Shown here: positions 10,169 to 25,000 of the stretch, piece by piece | Layout: each line of letters begins with the position of its first letter | Position numbering within the stretch: position 1 is the stretch's first letter | Assembly (NCBI GenBank): GCA_905331475.1 | Contig: CAJNYU010004466.1 | Location: 1 to 64,000 of the forward strand | DNA length: 64,000 bases | Direction of reading: 5' to 3' | DNA from: Rotaria socialis | Taxonomy: Eukaryota > Rotifera > Eurotatoria > Philodinida > Philodinidae | Notes under the pieces: generated by a model | Databases searched by the model: none | What the model was told of the DNA's origin: nothing | Seen by the model: the letters and a program-made list of their open reading frames with translations, nothing else | Program-made: the position numbers and the translations under genes

Positions 10169-12812
10169 TATTATACTTTATCGTCTATTGTTTGTCATAG
10201 AAAATAACGATTTTACATGTGAAAAAACATCATGTGATTTAAACTGCAATAATGCGGATAAGTGAATAAAAGAAAATTATTATTAGAATAAGCCAATGAT
10301 ATTACGAACAAATAATAACACGAAATAATGACATTGCTTTTTCTTAAAACACACACATTACAGTGTAATTCTTTTGTTTTATTCATTCGTCGAGTTCTTG
10401 CCAGATGAGAATATTATTTTTATATAGACTACCGTATTTCAATATGTTTGCCAATGATTTTAGAAGTTTTCACTCTCTAGAGTGTTGTAAACGAATGGAA
10501 ATTTAATAAAATAACACTACAGATCAAATAGTTCACAAGTGTTCTACAATGACATTATTGATTGATAATATTCTAAATTAAAAATTTAGTTACGATAATT
10601 ATTATTACTTAGCCATAAGTATCTACCGAAGCATATATCCGAAACTCTTGCATACAGTTTGTAAACTATAAAACTTAGTCAGATAAGTCAGAGGCACTCT
10701 CAAATTATTTCATAAACGCTGTATCGAGACAACAGAAAAAGATTAGAAATTTCGTTTAATATTTTAAATGCATCGAACTTGGTAAAATTAAAAGAATATT
10801 TCTGATTACTCAATATGTAGGACGTCAATAGCATACGATTATTCAACAACATAGTTAATCAATAGATATTACGTCATCAATTTCCCATCGAGAGATTTTC
10901 CACTGATAACTCATCACGTTGATTGATATTTCATCGACAGTCGTATTTTTATCAGCCGTGCAAGCTTTCCTGAAATATGATAAATAAAAACTAAAATTCA
11001 TCATATAGTTGAGTGATGACAAATTTGTACACAATATTCCGTTAATAAATAAAAGCTAACGTTAATCGGATGAAAATGATTTTCCTGATTTCCAATAGAA
11101 ACGCTTTTGTGATAGTTACCTCAATTTATTTTTGTTCGTGACTCAAGTGATTATTCTTGCGTGACTATAAAACTCGATAGATTGAGAGTATGCTTGAAGA
11201 GAAATTTCTAATTACCCCCTTCGAAATCGTTTTCGAACAGTAAATAAACACGGACACTTTACGAGTAGGCTTTTTGTTCTGGTACACTTGATATAGAATA
11301 TGTAAACATGACAATCAGGCAAAGATTATCTATACGACGACATGTATATTGGCAGATGAAAAATTATTAAACCTTGAAGTCTATCATAGGACAGTGATAA
11401 TTATATTAAAATTGGCTTCAATCAAAAACAATAGGGATTATCTAGTGTAATTGTCTATAGGGAATTAATTTTTCTACAAAATTTAAAAGAAAAATCTTTT
11501 TTGTTTTTCATCATTAAATAGTGTTGCCAGAAGAACTCGTTGTTTGGTCGAACTTTTTTCTCAACAATGTTTAGCTTCTAATAATGATCGATTAAAAACA
11601 ATTAAAGGTCATAATCTAGCATAGAGTTCATAATTTTACATTATAATAGCAAATAATTCTCTTGAAACACTCGCTAAACAATGATCAAAATGCCGCTGAT
11701 ATTCCGATGACTTTCATGAATAATAGCTTTTTTTTTATCGAACAAGAGATACACACATAGATATGACAGATCAATTGATGAAAAATATGTTAGACGATTT
11801 GCTTTTTTTGTATTCTTATCATACGATAGAAATTAATTAATGCTTCCATTTCGGAATAATGGGAAAAGTCGCAGATGAGAAATTATCATACTGCCATCAG
11901 TACTCATCTCATATTTTAGTCGACAACAGCTATCTGTCTATTCATCTCTCATGTTTTAAATATCATCCAAGAAATCAAATCCATTTTTGTGTGTAATTAT
12001 TGTATTTTTTTTTTGTCAACACGGCCTTGCTAGATGTTTGTCTTCGTACTTCTCAACTAATTAGTCGTACATGAATGAATGCTGTCTGTATTATGATAGA
12101 TTGACTTTGTCATTGCTCCTATCAATGCATCGAATGCAATTCAATGGAACTTTTTTCCAAAAATCTAAGCAGAAAAAATTGTTTTCGCAGATAGAAATTT
12201 CATAAAAATTGAGTACGGATGGTACGATCGTACTTTTACTCGGTGAATCGAACAATTCGAGTATCCTATCAGAAGCCAAGATTTTTATGAAGAAACACTT
12301 TTCTGACGTTGATTCAAAAACTGGGTGTGAATCAAACTAGTGACCTCAAAACGTAAAATACACCATAGTTCTGTTGTCCATTGTACATTGAGCACAGCAA
12401 AACTTTGATGTCTATTATAAAATATTATTTCGAACAGAAAATTCTCTCAATCATTCAAATAGGTGGGTAGTTCACCGTTGTCTCTTAAATAAAGCAACGT
12501 GAAGTGATACTTGAATAATCTGAGTGAACAATAAAAGCTCCATCTTTTTCTCGCTGTTCTTGTCTAAGAGGTTTTTTCCTCTGTAATGGATACTAATGAA
12601 CAATTAAATTCGAATTGCGGATAAATTTCAATGTTATGTTTACATATATTTCACAGTAAACGCAGAAAAAACTACAAACGACGTAGTCATGGGTTTTTCT
12701 TCAATAACAAAGAGTAAATCTAAATGATATAACTAGTAAGCTTAATCATATAAAGTACAGAAAAGCTATTAAGAAAAAAAGAAAGTTTTGTTTTTGCAAA
12801 GAAGTAACACTA
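10169..12812. other. Noncoding stretch, about 2.6 kb
   Basis: AT-rich sequence between the secreted-protein gene and the calcium-sensor gene. Short open frames occur on both strands, but none has family similarity, codon bias or splice context that I would defend. I see no repeat structure of note. Confidence 0.5.
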
Positions 12813-13953
12813 TTACAACACCATGGCACCAAACGTCTGCTAGAATAAGAAAAAAAATGCAAGAAGTTTCTTTTTTAATATTGGATAAATTTAGTTTGTG
12901 ATCATTCAAACATTAGGAACTAGTAAACGACGAATAATCTACAAATAGAAATTTTATTATTATCGTTTTCTTTTCTCAATAAATTAACCTACCGGATCAT
13001 TTTTACATCCAGCAATGAACTAAACAGAAAAAGATTCTTAATTATGGTAAAATCCTTGTTTGTTTGAGCTTACTTCTTCTTTCGTTAATTTCTTGTTTCC
13101 AGTAACATCACATATACGAATAATTTCTTCAGCACGATGCTTTGGATCATGATCACCTTAGAAATAAAAGTATTTTGCTTTTTATTTTACACATTCGAAA
13201 TCTAAATCTTACCTTTACGATTGGTTTCTCCAGTAAGATCGTACATAGCCTGGAGAATAAGAATTTATAATCATTAGAACAATTTTAACTCATTATATAA
13301 ACTTACAGAGATAACTTTAGTCAGTTCGGTTGTATCGACTATATTAGTTTAAAGCGAAAACAAACAATTGACATAAGAAATATTTCAATTTCAACTTTAC
13401 TTGTTCCCGTATTATTGTAATCATACATATCAAATGCAAGAGCAAGACGCTCATCAAGATCCCCCGATTGTGTCATTGCAATAGCAAGCATGAATTCGGT
13501 GAAATCAACTATACGCATGGCGAAAACAAAAGTACAACTTTTTTCTCTATTCTACATAAACAATATATGTGTATATTTACTTGTTCCATTATTATCACGA
13601 TCGAATGTGGCAAAAGCATATTTACAAAATTCTTTAGCTTTACCGCCTGGATAAAATTGTTCGTAAACAGAAATAAATCGATCTTTTGTCAGATGTCCAG
13701 TTGGGCTAAAATTTGAAAAAGAACAGGGGTATGCTCGTTTTCTTCTTCTATTTTCTAAATTAATTACCAATCACGTATGAAACCAGCATGCCATTCACGA
13801 ATTTGTTCTTCACTGAAATGTGTATTAGCTTTCAGCATTTGTATAGCTTTCGGTGTGAGAATTGTACTAAATAACCGGGAATAAACACGGTAGAGGATAA
13901 TAAGAAAAACGCAGAGCTTACGAATCAACTTTGCTTGAGTTTTTGTTACCCAT
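12813..13953 (-). CDS. Neuronal calcium sensor (hippocalcin/neurocalcin-like) EF-hand protein
   Basis: A small myristoyl-switch calcium sensor; relatives couple calcium to membrane receptors and channels. Nine short exons fit exactly: 13953-13922, 13866-13768, 13705-13581, 13508-13401, 13338-13307, 13249-13213, 13156-13074, 13019-12993, 12839-12813. They encode 189 aa, the family's usual size. The start MGNKNSSK carries the N-myristoylation signal. EF1 is degenerate with the family's Cys-Pro (DCPTGHLTK). EF2 (DRDNNGTIDFTE) and EF3 (DYNNTGTIDTTE) keep calcium ligands at positions 1, 3, 5, 9 and 12. EF4 (DVTGNKKLTKEE) keeps Asp1 and Glu12 but is weaker. The ending EFIAGCKNDPQTFGAMVL matches the family's C-terminal EFxxGxKxDP segment. 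The last coding exon is only 27 nt and is the least certain; without it the frame stops shortly after DPVG. Confidence 0.88.
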
Positions 13954-16900
13954 GGTTGAATTGAATAGTTGGAGAAAGAAAAAATATGAGTCTAAAATAG
14001 ACGATTGAAAAAGTGAGTGTGCATAGTGTTTTTCGGGCAACATTTATGGAACGACGATGTATATAATTAGAACAAGAAACAAGATAAAAATCAGACATAA
14101 CTGTGCATACTCTTCTCTATATTTCTCTTTTCCTCTCTTTCTCTCGTTCTCTTTTTCTCTTTTTCGTTAACAATACCCAGAGAACCGCAGTTAGATCGGC
14201 GAGAAAAGAAGACTTTCTTTTTGAATGCGCTGTTTATTAGCAAAAGGAAAGGCAAAATGTCAATAGGCACAACATTATGGTGCTAATAAAAAAAAAGAAT
14301 GATGTTGATTTGACGAGGTGGCTCTTCTCCTTTCTGAATGGATCTTTTATATGTGAGCACTTTCTATATCGCTTCTACCTATCAAGTGTTATTAAATAAA
14401 ATATTTAAAAAAAACGGCTATCAACTAAAAAAATACCTTACCAATACTTTCGAGCATCACAGAAACCGAAGAGTATGATCACGCGTTCAATGAAAGCGTA
14501 CTCACGATCTGAATTGCACAAGAACAGAAATAATGGGACTACTATTAACAGTCGCCATTTTGTTTTTGCTATTTTATAACATAAAACACATATGTGTATG
14601 GATTATTAGCTGTTATTTTATCATGCATGCATCCTTCGAACTCAACACTGTCGAGTTTGTTTTTGTTGTTTATGAATAAAGGAGTAATCGGTAAGAGAAA
14701 CTACTTAAGATTAGGTTGCTCAGTAAGAGTTCGATCAGTCCTTGAGTTCAATTAAAGTTGGTGCAAATTCCGCATGTGACACATTTCAAAGCAGATGTCT
14801 AATCGAATGTTATCCATCAATCAAGTGATAAGAGCAGAAAAAGAAACACATTTACATTGAGAACATTCAAAAAATGGCAATTTTATTGTAGATCTGGATT
14901 GACGGAACTAATTACACCATTGTGGATTTTATAAAGAGAAAAAAAGCTGTTATTTTATCAGAAAACGAAATAATCAATAAAAGAAAGGAGATCTTTGTTG
15001 AAAAATTCTGATGGAATTTAGGGGTGTCCCGTGATAAAACAATGAGCCTACTTTAATGCCACTAAGCTGATCGTGGTGGCATGCAACTATTAAGAGTAAT
15101 TTGCATCTACGACAACAATTGATTCGATATAAATACAATTGAGTTCTCCTTGATAGTTTCCTTTGTTTGTTGATAGTTCGGTACAGAAAAAACAAACACT
15201 ATCACTCATCGATGATTATTAACTAATTTTTTGATTTAGAATTCGTTTTTCCTATACTTTTCAGTAGAATACATCTTATCAGTCTTCGTTTTCTGCAGAC
15301 AAAACACGTCAATTGAATAAGAAAAAAATTTATATTTTATTCTTTCAAGCAAAAATGACTTTTGCTTGAACTATTTTTTTAATACAACTCAGAATCATTG
15401 TTGCCTACAAATAACTACCACGGGAACATGTCAGTGTTGAGAAGCAGCTAAAATAATTAAATTTGAATGAGTTCAGCTGTACTACAAGATTATTTAATAA
15501 AATAAAAATTGGAATAGATTCTACAGAGACAATTTCATTAATGAGCAGTGAGAATTTGCAGCGTAAAACTACCTGTATGTTTAAAATTAGGATTTTGTCT
15601 GAAATGATAAATATATATGGTATGAACGGAAAAAGTCTATACTCATCGGCGGATTCTAGAGTCTCAGCAGTAGTCTTTTTTTCTGTCGCTATACCGACTT
15701 GAATTTTTCAAGAAAAACTAATTTCACTCATTATTATCAGCATATTTGAACGTGACCATAGGCATAAAAAATGCTCTTTTAATTCAAGGAGAAGTTAAGA
15801 AAATCTATCCTGAACATTAGAAAAAAAAGAGATCCTTTTTGATAGAGTCACAATAATGATTAGATAAAGATATCCTAAGATTATTGAGTTTTGTTTAAAA
15901 CGTCGTTAACAAGGTCATTAGAGATGAATTTCATAGTATGTGGTCTGACTTGAAATTGCTGAGATTTTGTCGTAGGAGGTTAAAAGAAGCTGCAACCATT
16001 TTATTGTTTTACATTAACAATTTGACTAATGATTTTGCGCTTCATGAGGCTGAAAAGAAATAATAGTTTTTTTTAAATGCATATTGCTTTTAAAGAACTG
16101 ACGCCAAAGCAAAAACTTTTCTAAGTAATCGAAAGTGGTTATGCCGGTGCAAAAGTAATTGAACTCATTCTACCGTGTTCCAACGCTCTTTAGTTATCAT
16201 TGGTTCATGTTCATTTACAGAAAAACAAGAGAAGGAGTAGATTTTTTCCAATAAATTTTGATAAACAAATGACAGAGTGTTAACTTTGTGCAATGTAGGA
16301 AAATGTAAATCAAACCACCTCACACTATAGTTTGTGGATTTTAACAAAAATGTGTTTTCAGTTTATTTAAATCGATTCTCTAGGCACTACGTGGCGGGAA
16401 ATAGTTTTTTTTTGTAAAATTAAGGATAAAAACAAAACCACTGATATTATTCATAAAGATTTCATAGAAAATCACTTCAGCATTGTGAGTTAAGTTCCTA
16501 TAGCCTGGGAATGAGTAAATGTAAAAATCGAAGACTTTTCAACTTTTGTAAACGCTCAGTCAGTGATTCAAAAATACACCTACTTATGAAACATTCAAGA
16601 TATTCGCGTCATGGAGCGGTTAGATTTAGGTCATAAAAAAACGTCAACATTCGATTTGATATATCTTTCTCTTTTCCGTCTCTAAGTGAGAAACCATAAT
16701 TGCAAACTTAGATTTCTACGTTGTTTTGTCAGTTGTTCTACTTTTCTGTTTATTTGATTCATTAGAATATCTCGACATTTCATTAACAAAAAAAAACTCA
16801 TTATATGTTTAAGTTCTGTTTTAAAAAAGTCATTTTCTTATGGTTACTTTTTATTTATACATGGAAATGGGCAAAATTATTTAGACATGTTCCGGTTTTC

Positions 16901-17065
16901 AATCTCGTCTATTTCCTTTTTTTCATATAAGAAGAAAAGGTGAATACGTATTCAAATTTTATTGCAAAACAAAAAAAAAAGAATAATGATTTACATGTAA
17001 CCTAAAAATAGATTATTTTTTTCACGATTGTATGGCTTGTGTAACTTCTTTGTCTTTATAACATA
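13954..17065. other. Noncoding stretch, about 3.1 kb
   Basis: Upstream of the calcium-sensor gene and downstream of the PPP1R36-like gene. It includes a pyrimidine-rich run (about 14108-14166, CTCTTTT type) that may belong to the calcium-sensor promoter or 5' UTR. No convincing exon was found; the longest frames, near 15000 and 15460, have no family signal. Confidence 0.5.
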
Positions 17066-19921
17066 TCATATTCCTAGAGTGAACAGCAAATAAATCAAAA
17101 ACAAGAACAAACAAAGAAAAAAACTAAAATTACATACCACTATCAACAGTACTATGTCGCCGCCTAAAAATAGTACAAAAAAAAGTCAATTCTCCGTTGT
17201 CAAGTGTTTATTTCTTATACTTTACATCATTTTGGGCTAGTTGAGAAGCAGATGTATTTCCAGTTGGTGTTTTTCCACTTGCAATTAATGTTAATGTATC
17301 AATCGGTTGACCAAGCACGCCAATTCTTAAAAGATCATTTCATGGAACAATTCATCTAAAAAGAAAAACGACTAGACTTACTCATATCGAATTTTAAATT
17401 TGTTTTCAGGCAGTAGTTTAGGCAGTTTTGCAGCTCTATTTATAAAATCAACGTTGGCCAATGAGGAAAATTTATAATGTTAGAAACATACTGATCACTT
17501 TTACCACGAACTCGATCAAACAGCCACGCACTTTGATCGCGCGCAGTCGGAAGTAGAGTAACAACAATAGGTGATCGTTGTCTGTAAGAAGAAGAAAAGA
17601 AAAACAGTTTGTTTTTAATTCAATTCAGTAACAAAAACAATGATTTAACTAACGTTAATAATCTTTGAAAAGGTTGTCGTTTTGTTCCACTTTTACTACT
17701 GGTACCTGTAGAAAAATAAATTTTCTTATTCCATGAAGATTCGAATCATCGATTCAATTTACTTGAAGTATGACTCATAGTCGTCGATGCTGTTGCTACT
17801 GTTTTTTGTGAACGCGTACTTTTTTTACTTGCGGCAGTATTCTTTCGATCTGAATACGTCGATGCATTCTCACCATTTCCACCTGTAGTAAAATCGCTTG
17901 TTGTTGATCGTGATGACCTTGATGATCGGGTTCGAATTTGAATTGCTATAAATATTACATCGATATATTTTCTATTCGGCAGATAGAAACTTAACGGTGC
18001 CTTCTGTAAACCTTTCAAGAATTCTGATTGTATTCAGAGAATTAAAATAAGTCTAGAAAACATTCTAACTACTATGTCAATTGAGATTGAAATGAACAGC
18101 AGCATGTTCAATGATACTACGAATAAATTCTCTATTTTGGTTAGACAGCAGAATCCTGAGATGATTTAATTAATTATAACATGCGGGACAGTTGTTTTTG
18201 TTTTTCTTTGGAGAACTTACATTTCGACACACAGATCTGCATGTGCAGATAGAAACTGAGCACTCTACAAACGAGAAAAGGTTGCCGGGAAAAACTAGAG
18301 CAAACTCTCTAATCACCAGGCTATGAAGTTAGTTTCAACCAAAAACAGCACTCTAAAAATGAATAGACACGTACTTGAATAAGTTGGATTTGGAAAAGCA
18401 TCCGTTCGAATGATTCTATAAAATATCGAGTAGGCAATCACAAATTATTTCTTTTTTTTTTCTTACCGTCCGATTTCTTCCCGAATAACTTCGAAATATT
18501 TTCTTTCAAATGTAATCCATACAACAAATGTAGCAAATATTATTAATAACTAAATATTATTATTAGTCGAAAAAAATTGACTTTTATTGTTTAACTTACT
18601 TCAGCATTACCACGGTCAATTAATGTTCGTGATACACGGCCACTATATGGAATGATCTCTCGCTTCTTTGTTAATGGATCACCATCATTGCCTTCGATCC
18701 AATAGAAATGATGATATTGTTTAAGACCAGTTCCCAGAACAACGTTACTATATTTTTGTGCAACAAATACAAGAGCCGTATTCATGTGACATTCAGCATT
18801 AGATATGCGAGTCGTTTCTTCATGATTAAATTGTCTAAATTTATTTTGAAAAAACGAAAATGAGCAATTCCTTTTTTCTATTAATTTATTTGCAAATCCT
18901 ACGTACACACATAATGGATTTGTCATGACTTGTGACTCTTTGTATTCAAAATACCAATGAAAATAATTGATTAAATGCAGAAAAAAATCTTCGAGTTCAG
19001 ACTGTCTTTTGGTTTCATAAATAAAATAATGGCATTATTGAGAGCATACATATTTTTGAAGCGATATAAGAAAAAAAGAAATGTCAAACTGCAATTCATC
19101 TTTTTTTAATGAGAAAAAAGTAACATTATAGCATGAATTTTTATTTGTCCAAAATGCATTAGTTGATATGTCAATATATCTAAATTTACATATAATCAAT
19201 CTTGATTATATTTTGTCTGAAATTCAACATTTTTCAGGCGTCTCTGGGTTTATCTCTAGGCGTTCTGTAAACATCAAACGAATGGTCAAGCCGAGAAATC
19301 AGCCTAACAGCGATGATCAACTCAGAGTTAGGGTTAAATGTTCACAAATAATGACTTTCTTTTTATTAAGTCAAAATCTATGACATGCTGTCGAAGCGAT
19401 TTGCTCAAGAATTGGAACGAATTCAATAGATCTGTAAAACATGAATCCTAAAAAGCTTTTCAATATACTCTTGTTTTTCTTCTAATCAAACTATAAAATA
19501 CATACTTGACAAACTCAGCAAATTTTTCTGGAACATAATAGGTATCACTGACCATGTTTAATGAAATATCTTTCAAAGAAAAGATAGGTAGTAAGACGAT
19601 TCATTCATATTTACTTAACTTACGAACAATATCTTCGATTGCTATAGTTGTTTTATTTTTGGATATTTCTAATGGATATTTTTCGTAAGCCATCGGACGT
19701 CGTGCAGGAGATAAATTCCAAAGATCGATTTTTTCGGAAGATGTCTCAGCATTTATATCAGCTTTCTCAGCAGTCACAGCTCTGTCGTGAACTAATGTAT
19801 TTGTTACATCATCCCAACGCCACAGAGATTGAGGATTAGAATATTTTCCTGCTGTCTGAATAGGCGAAATATGTGTATGGAAATGAAAAAGTTGACATTA
19901 CTCCTTTTTCCTTACCTCCAT
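17066..19921 (-). CDS. PPP1R36: PPP1R36-like protein phosphatase 1 regulatory subunit
   Basis: My assembly from 19921 downward starts MET-AGKYSNPQSLWRWDD and reads IAIEDIVRISLNMVSDTYYV, PEKFAEFVK, SELEDFFLHLINYFHWYFEY, AECHMNTALVFVAQKYSNVVLG, FVVWITFERKYFEVIREEIG, IIRTDAFPNPTYS, a Ser/Thr/Arg-rich linker, QRSPIVVTLLPTARDQSAWLF and a tail ending at 17066. The order (WxWD start, Leu-rich helix, ALVxxxxYxxxVLG, WxTFxRKxxxxIxxEIGRxxRTDxF, RSPxxxxLLPT) resembles human PPP1R36 as I remember it. Known members bind PP1 in spermatogenesis and occur in ciliated or flagellated cells. About eleven exons. The exon around 19395-19425 may be intron, since the frame works better joining FVK directly to the LEDFFLHL exon. 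The microexon ATGGAG start at 19921 and the last exon are tentative. Identification rests on memory, so confidence is moderate. Confidence 0.55.
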
Positions 19922-22005
19922 TGAAGTATATGATTAGCGATAAAACATATTATTCAGATATGCGAACACGTAAATTTTTACTATATTCACACACTACTTC
20001 ATTTTTGATTCTGTTGTCAACGTTACCAGAAATAAGTCATTCTAAAAGAACTACAATAAACGCTTCATGCTTATAAATTTTGACTGAAAACATTTGATTT
20101 TCTCGAGCGTTTTACTTTAATTTACAAGTTAAAATATTTTTCAAACAACAGGAATAAGATGTCGCATGTTGTCGAATTCAAAAACTTTCACTGGTATTAC
20201 AGTTTTCATTGTGACGGCATCATAACATCTGATCCTACATATGCGATATAGATCAACATGGTTGTTCTACCTTCTTTGTCTGCAAAAATTAGTTTTTAGT
20301 GCAAACAGCGGAAATCAAAAAAAGAAGTGTGAGTGAGTACTATTCTCATTATTTTTCTTAGAATTACAGCAGAGAGTATTGAGCCAAAGCTTTGTAGATC
20401 TCCGATTCATAGGTCGAATAAATATCTGATGATTGAAAATTCAGTACTTTCGTTTCGAGAAATAATAGATAGAAAATGCACTTGTACTATACCATTCGAT
20501 GAACTTTTATCTCTTCGTTCTAAAAGTGAAAAATTCATCTCACGATCGTTTTCTATATGAAATAACCAACATATCAGGACCCACTCTTGCATGTTTGTAA
20601 CGAATCCGTTTAGATAATTACAGCAGCCAAATCGAATTACTGAGATGATAACAGCTGATAACGATGGAAAACTTCAACGACCTATTCGACATTTTTTTTT
20701 TCATTCTACATAATTCTTTTCCGCATTTTTCTATTTGGTATTTTGCTCTTTACTTGCCACTAATCCAAAACCTACGTATTGATTAACATCAACAATGTCT
20801 AAATTTTGATAACCACATTCATTGAGATTTTTCCATTCATACTTTCCGAATCAAATTTTGAAATCTTAACTTTCATCTCAAATAACAATAGCAATAAATT
20901 TCCAAATGCCAGTCAAGTTGTGTTTCTTCTCATACAGTTATATGAGATACAGGCGAGTTATGAGGCAATTATTATACGAGAGAATTTATGCCAATAACTA
21001 GAACAACAAAAACAGAACTGTCAATAATCGATGAAAAACGTACACAGTCGATCTAAGTCAATGATAATAATATTTTTACGATGTACAACAATGTCTTACA
21101 TAATTTCCTATGATATACAATGATAATTAAAAATACAACTAAATACCATTCACTATATTCTTACACGATCAAGTGTTAATACAATATGAGCACTAGAAAA
21201 ACAAGAACGTAACAATTGATGCTTCAAACTATCGAAGTCATTAGTCAAATCACTTAAAATAAATTCAAATCAATGTAACAACTCATTGTATATTCATTTT
21301 CATACTTGCAATGCATTTCTCGTTTTGTTTCATGTTTTCATATAAATAAATCTTCATGAAATTTGTTTCTTTTTTCTTGTGAATAATAAAACTGATTTTT
21401 ATCAAAGTAGAAGTTCTCATCTTCTTCTTTTTTTTTTGTTTATTTCCATGCATATGTTAAGAACATTTTGTTTTTCTCATAACCGGAAAAGATTGTCTCA
21501 ACAATGCGAGAAGATGATACACAGCAGGAGCAGACAAGAAAAGAAGTAGAAGAAAAAAAAAGGAAATTAGCTAGTCCATCGACATATAATAAAAGATATC
21601 TTCCAATCATCAACGAGTATTAACATAGAGAATAACCAATATCACTGCATCCTTTTTCTTCCCCCCTCTCTCTCTCTCTCTCTCTATTCTACTTTTTGAG
21701 GGAGAGAAAAAAACGATAAAAGATAACCTAAATGAGAAGGGGCAAAAGACGCGCTTTCTATTCGAGACGCTAATTCTTCTTCTACCCACAGTATACATGT
21801 ATGACGAGCTCGCATTATGATTGATGAGTATAATTGACGTTAGTAGATGATATGCACCAGGCGTGCACATCCGTACATATATCTACGTCGAAATAACTCT
21901 ACATCTTTGAGAGAATTAAAATTTCACGTGTGCATATGTCAAGATTGATTAAAAAAATTTTCTTATTTTATTCACTCTTTTGTTTCGTTTAGATATAATT
22001 ATCGC
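19922..22005. other. Divergent intergenic region upstream of Meis
   Basis: Lies between the divergently transcribed PPP1R36-like and Meis/Hth genes and presumably holds both promoters. It contains a pyrimidine microsatellite (CT repeats at about 21663-21687) and an AG-ending polypyrimidine tract at 21981-21992, directly before the first recognised Meis exon. That exon is open upstream of its ATG, so an earlier 5' exon or a trans-splice acceptor is possible. No other gene seen. Confidence 0.5.
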
Positions 22006-25000
22006 ATGTCTGCTCATGATAATATGATGACGACGAATTCAACAAATTTTTATTATCAACAATATCATCCTTCGCAAGCATCATTATTACAGCCAACAAC
22101 TAACAATACGGACTTTAATAAACTCGATAAAGATCTGATATACAAGTAAAACGAGGCGAAAGAAATTGTTGCTTATTGAACAAAACAAAAAAAAACGCTT
22201 TCTTTATAGTCATCCACTTTTTCCTTTACTTGCTATTGTATTTGATAAATGTGAACTGGCAACAAATTCTCCTCGTGATGCTAACAATCCAAATTATGCT
22301 TGTTCACTTGCATCACTTAATGAAGATGTTGTTGCATTTACAAAACAAGTATATTTTCGAGTATTTCCTCTATTAATATTTAATCACTTTTTTATAGTTA
22401 ACTAAAGATCATGTACTCTGCCAGACATCAAATGCTGAAGTTGATAATCTTGTATGTATTGTTTATTTACATAACATTGAATACACGGAAAATAGCTAGC
22501 TACTACTTTTCGCTTCTTCTTCTTCTTAAGATGATACAAGCAATACAAGTTTTAAGAATTCATTTACTCGAATTGGAAAAAGTCCATGAATTGTGCGATA
22601 ATTTTTGTCAACGTTATATTCATCTATTAAAAGGGAAAATGCCTATGTAAGTTAATTTTTTAAAAACGGAATGGAATGCATACATACTCTTGTGCTTTTA
22701 TCTTTTAAGGGACATTATTATGGATGATCGCGATTTAAGTTTTTCAAAATCTGAAGATGAACAAAGTGAAATGAGTAATCATGATTATGAACAAGATATC
22801 AAACCGGTAATTTATTGATTTTAAGTGAACTTCAATAAACTATTTTGTTTTATCTAAGTCTACCCAGACAAAAAAAGACGCTTCCTGTTGTACGAGAAAT
22901 ATCCTAGTAATTATAGTTAGTAAATGTGTTTTGTTTTGAAGTGTGTACTTTCTTTTCTCTCTTTCTCTCTCATTCATCAATAGTATGAAACTAAAGGTGT
23001 TAAGAAAGGGAGGAAAGGTCCTGATCTAAAAAAACATTTCCTCAAGCGTTTTTCTTATGAACACAAAAAAAGAGTTTGTCAACCACACAAAATACAATTA
23101 ACCTTTTGAGTCATCTGTTCTCGTACAAATACTGACAAACTTAGGTCACACTAGACAAAATGTTCGAGTAGATTAATTCCGTCATCCTCCGTGCACTTTA
23201 GAAATTATATCTGAAATTTTTGAAAAAATAGTTTTTCTCATTTATTCTCCGCTAATCTCTTTGTGTCTGTATTCGAAGGAAATTTAGGTAGCTAATCTCT
23301 CGATTATCTTACTATAATAGAAAAGCATAATGATATTTCTCTAGATAGTATTGTACATTTTTCTAATGGTACGATGATATTATCTTGTAGCAAAAGTTAG
23401 ATTCTTTTTGTGCATATATTCGGACATATTTTTTTTATCAAAAAAGAAAAACGAAGGTTGCAACAATCATTATCCATGAGAATAAATGATAACCTATGCT
23501 AGGATAGATTCGATTAAATCATATATAGTTGCGGTTCGATGATTTTTTAGAAAAAGAAAAAGAAAGATGTCAATAAAAGATAAATCTAATCTATATATTT
23601 TATTCAGGTGCGTTCATTGTCTCAAACATCAACAAATGATCATAATCAAACATTAAAATCAAATTCGGATTCATCAGAATCACGAAGTCCAACTCAACAT
23701 CACCATCACCAGCAGCAGCAGCAGCAGCAGCAACAACAACAACAACAGCAACAATTCTTATCTATTCAACAAACTAATAATTATACGCCATCATCAACAA
23801 TTCAATATTCTCATCAATCAATAGATGAAACAGATAAAAGTAGTGAGAATTTTGAAAGTTCAATCGAAGGTGATTATTATGAAGAAAACGATGATAATAA
23901 TAAACGTCGTCAAAAAAAACGAGGCATTTTCCCTAAAGCAGCAACATCATTGATGCGTGCATGGTTATTTCAACACTTAAATGTAAAATTTTATTTTGAT
24001 CAAAAAATTCTTATAATTATTTTGGTAATCCTTTTAGCATCCGTATCCATCTGAAGAACAGAAAAAGATTCTTGCTCGTGAAACTAATCTTAATATTTTA
24101 CAAGTGAATAATTGGTACGTTCTTTTCTTTTTGTTTTTGAACGTTTTACTTGAATAATCTTCAGCATTTCCTGCTATGAATCCGAAGTGTCGTAATCGTT
24201 TGGGTTAATCAATTCACACCGTTCCGTTCCATCTCATCAATTGTTCGTGACGAACCGTGTTAAAAACAGTTAACGCTGCGGAAATTTTTTTTTCAATCAT
24301 GCAGCTGTGCTTGATCTATATACATATATACATACACACACAACGGTCATTAGGATTGTTCTTCTTTCGCAAGGAGATGATGCTTAGAGTCATTAATCAT
24401 TTTTGTTTTGTTCTTCCATGTTGTAAACATAGTGTTGACAGGTAGAAAAGTCTGTTTGACGGATTACGATAAAAGAAAGGAATGCAGCTGTTTTAGCTAT
24501 TTTCAGTTGAATATCATTTTTCTTTTTCCTTTTTTTGTTAAAGGTTTATTAATGCTCGAAGAAGAATCGTGCAGCCAATGATTGATCAATCAAATCGAAC
24601 TGGTAAGTTATCAAGAAAAACAGATAGAGAATTAACGGAATTTCTTCTTCTTTTAAAGCACTCACACAAAAAGGTTTGTCTTTACGGAATAAAAATTAAG
24701 ACTCAGCATGATGCGCATGAATACTATAGTTTTTTTCTTGTTTAGTAATAAAAGGAAAAAATTGAAAATAGCATGACTCTAGAAATCTATGGATTTGAAG
24801 ATTGTAAAGAAATAGATTTAAAAATATGAATCAATTCTGTTATGTTAGCTAGAGATTAGTCGCTGAAAGTTCGCCATTCGAATGCTTGTCAAAGTAAATG
24901 TGTGATATCACTTATCTTTGTCTGTAGTTATATATAGTAGTCGTATATACTGAATTATTTAGTCTGCTAATATCCAAGAAGAACATCAATGAAAGATTAG

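Noticed and set aside
14974-15195. Minus-strand frame of 73 codons rich in Arg and Cys
   Set aside because: Composition is not protein-like and there are no flanking exons; likely chance.
19322-19340. Single TTAGGG-like telomere motif
   Set aside because: Only one unit, no array; expected by chance.
19395-19425. Possible PPP1R36-like exon reading SIEFVPILEQIAS
   Set aside because: It runs into a stop with no good donor, and skipping it joins flanking exons in frame with better family agreement.
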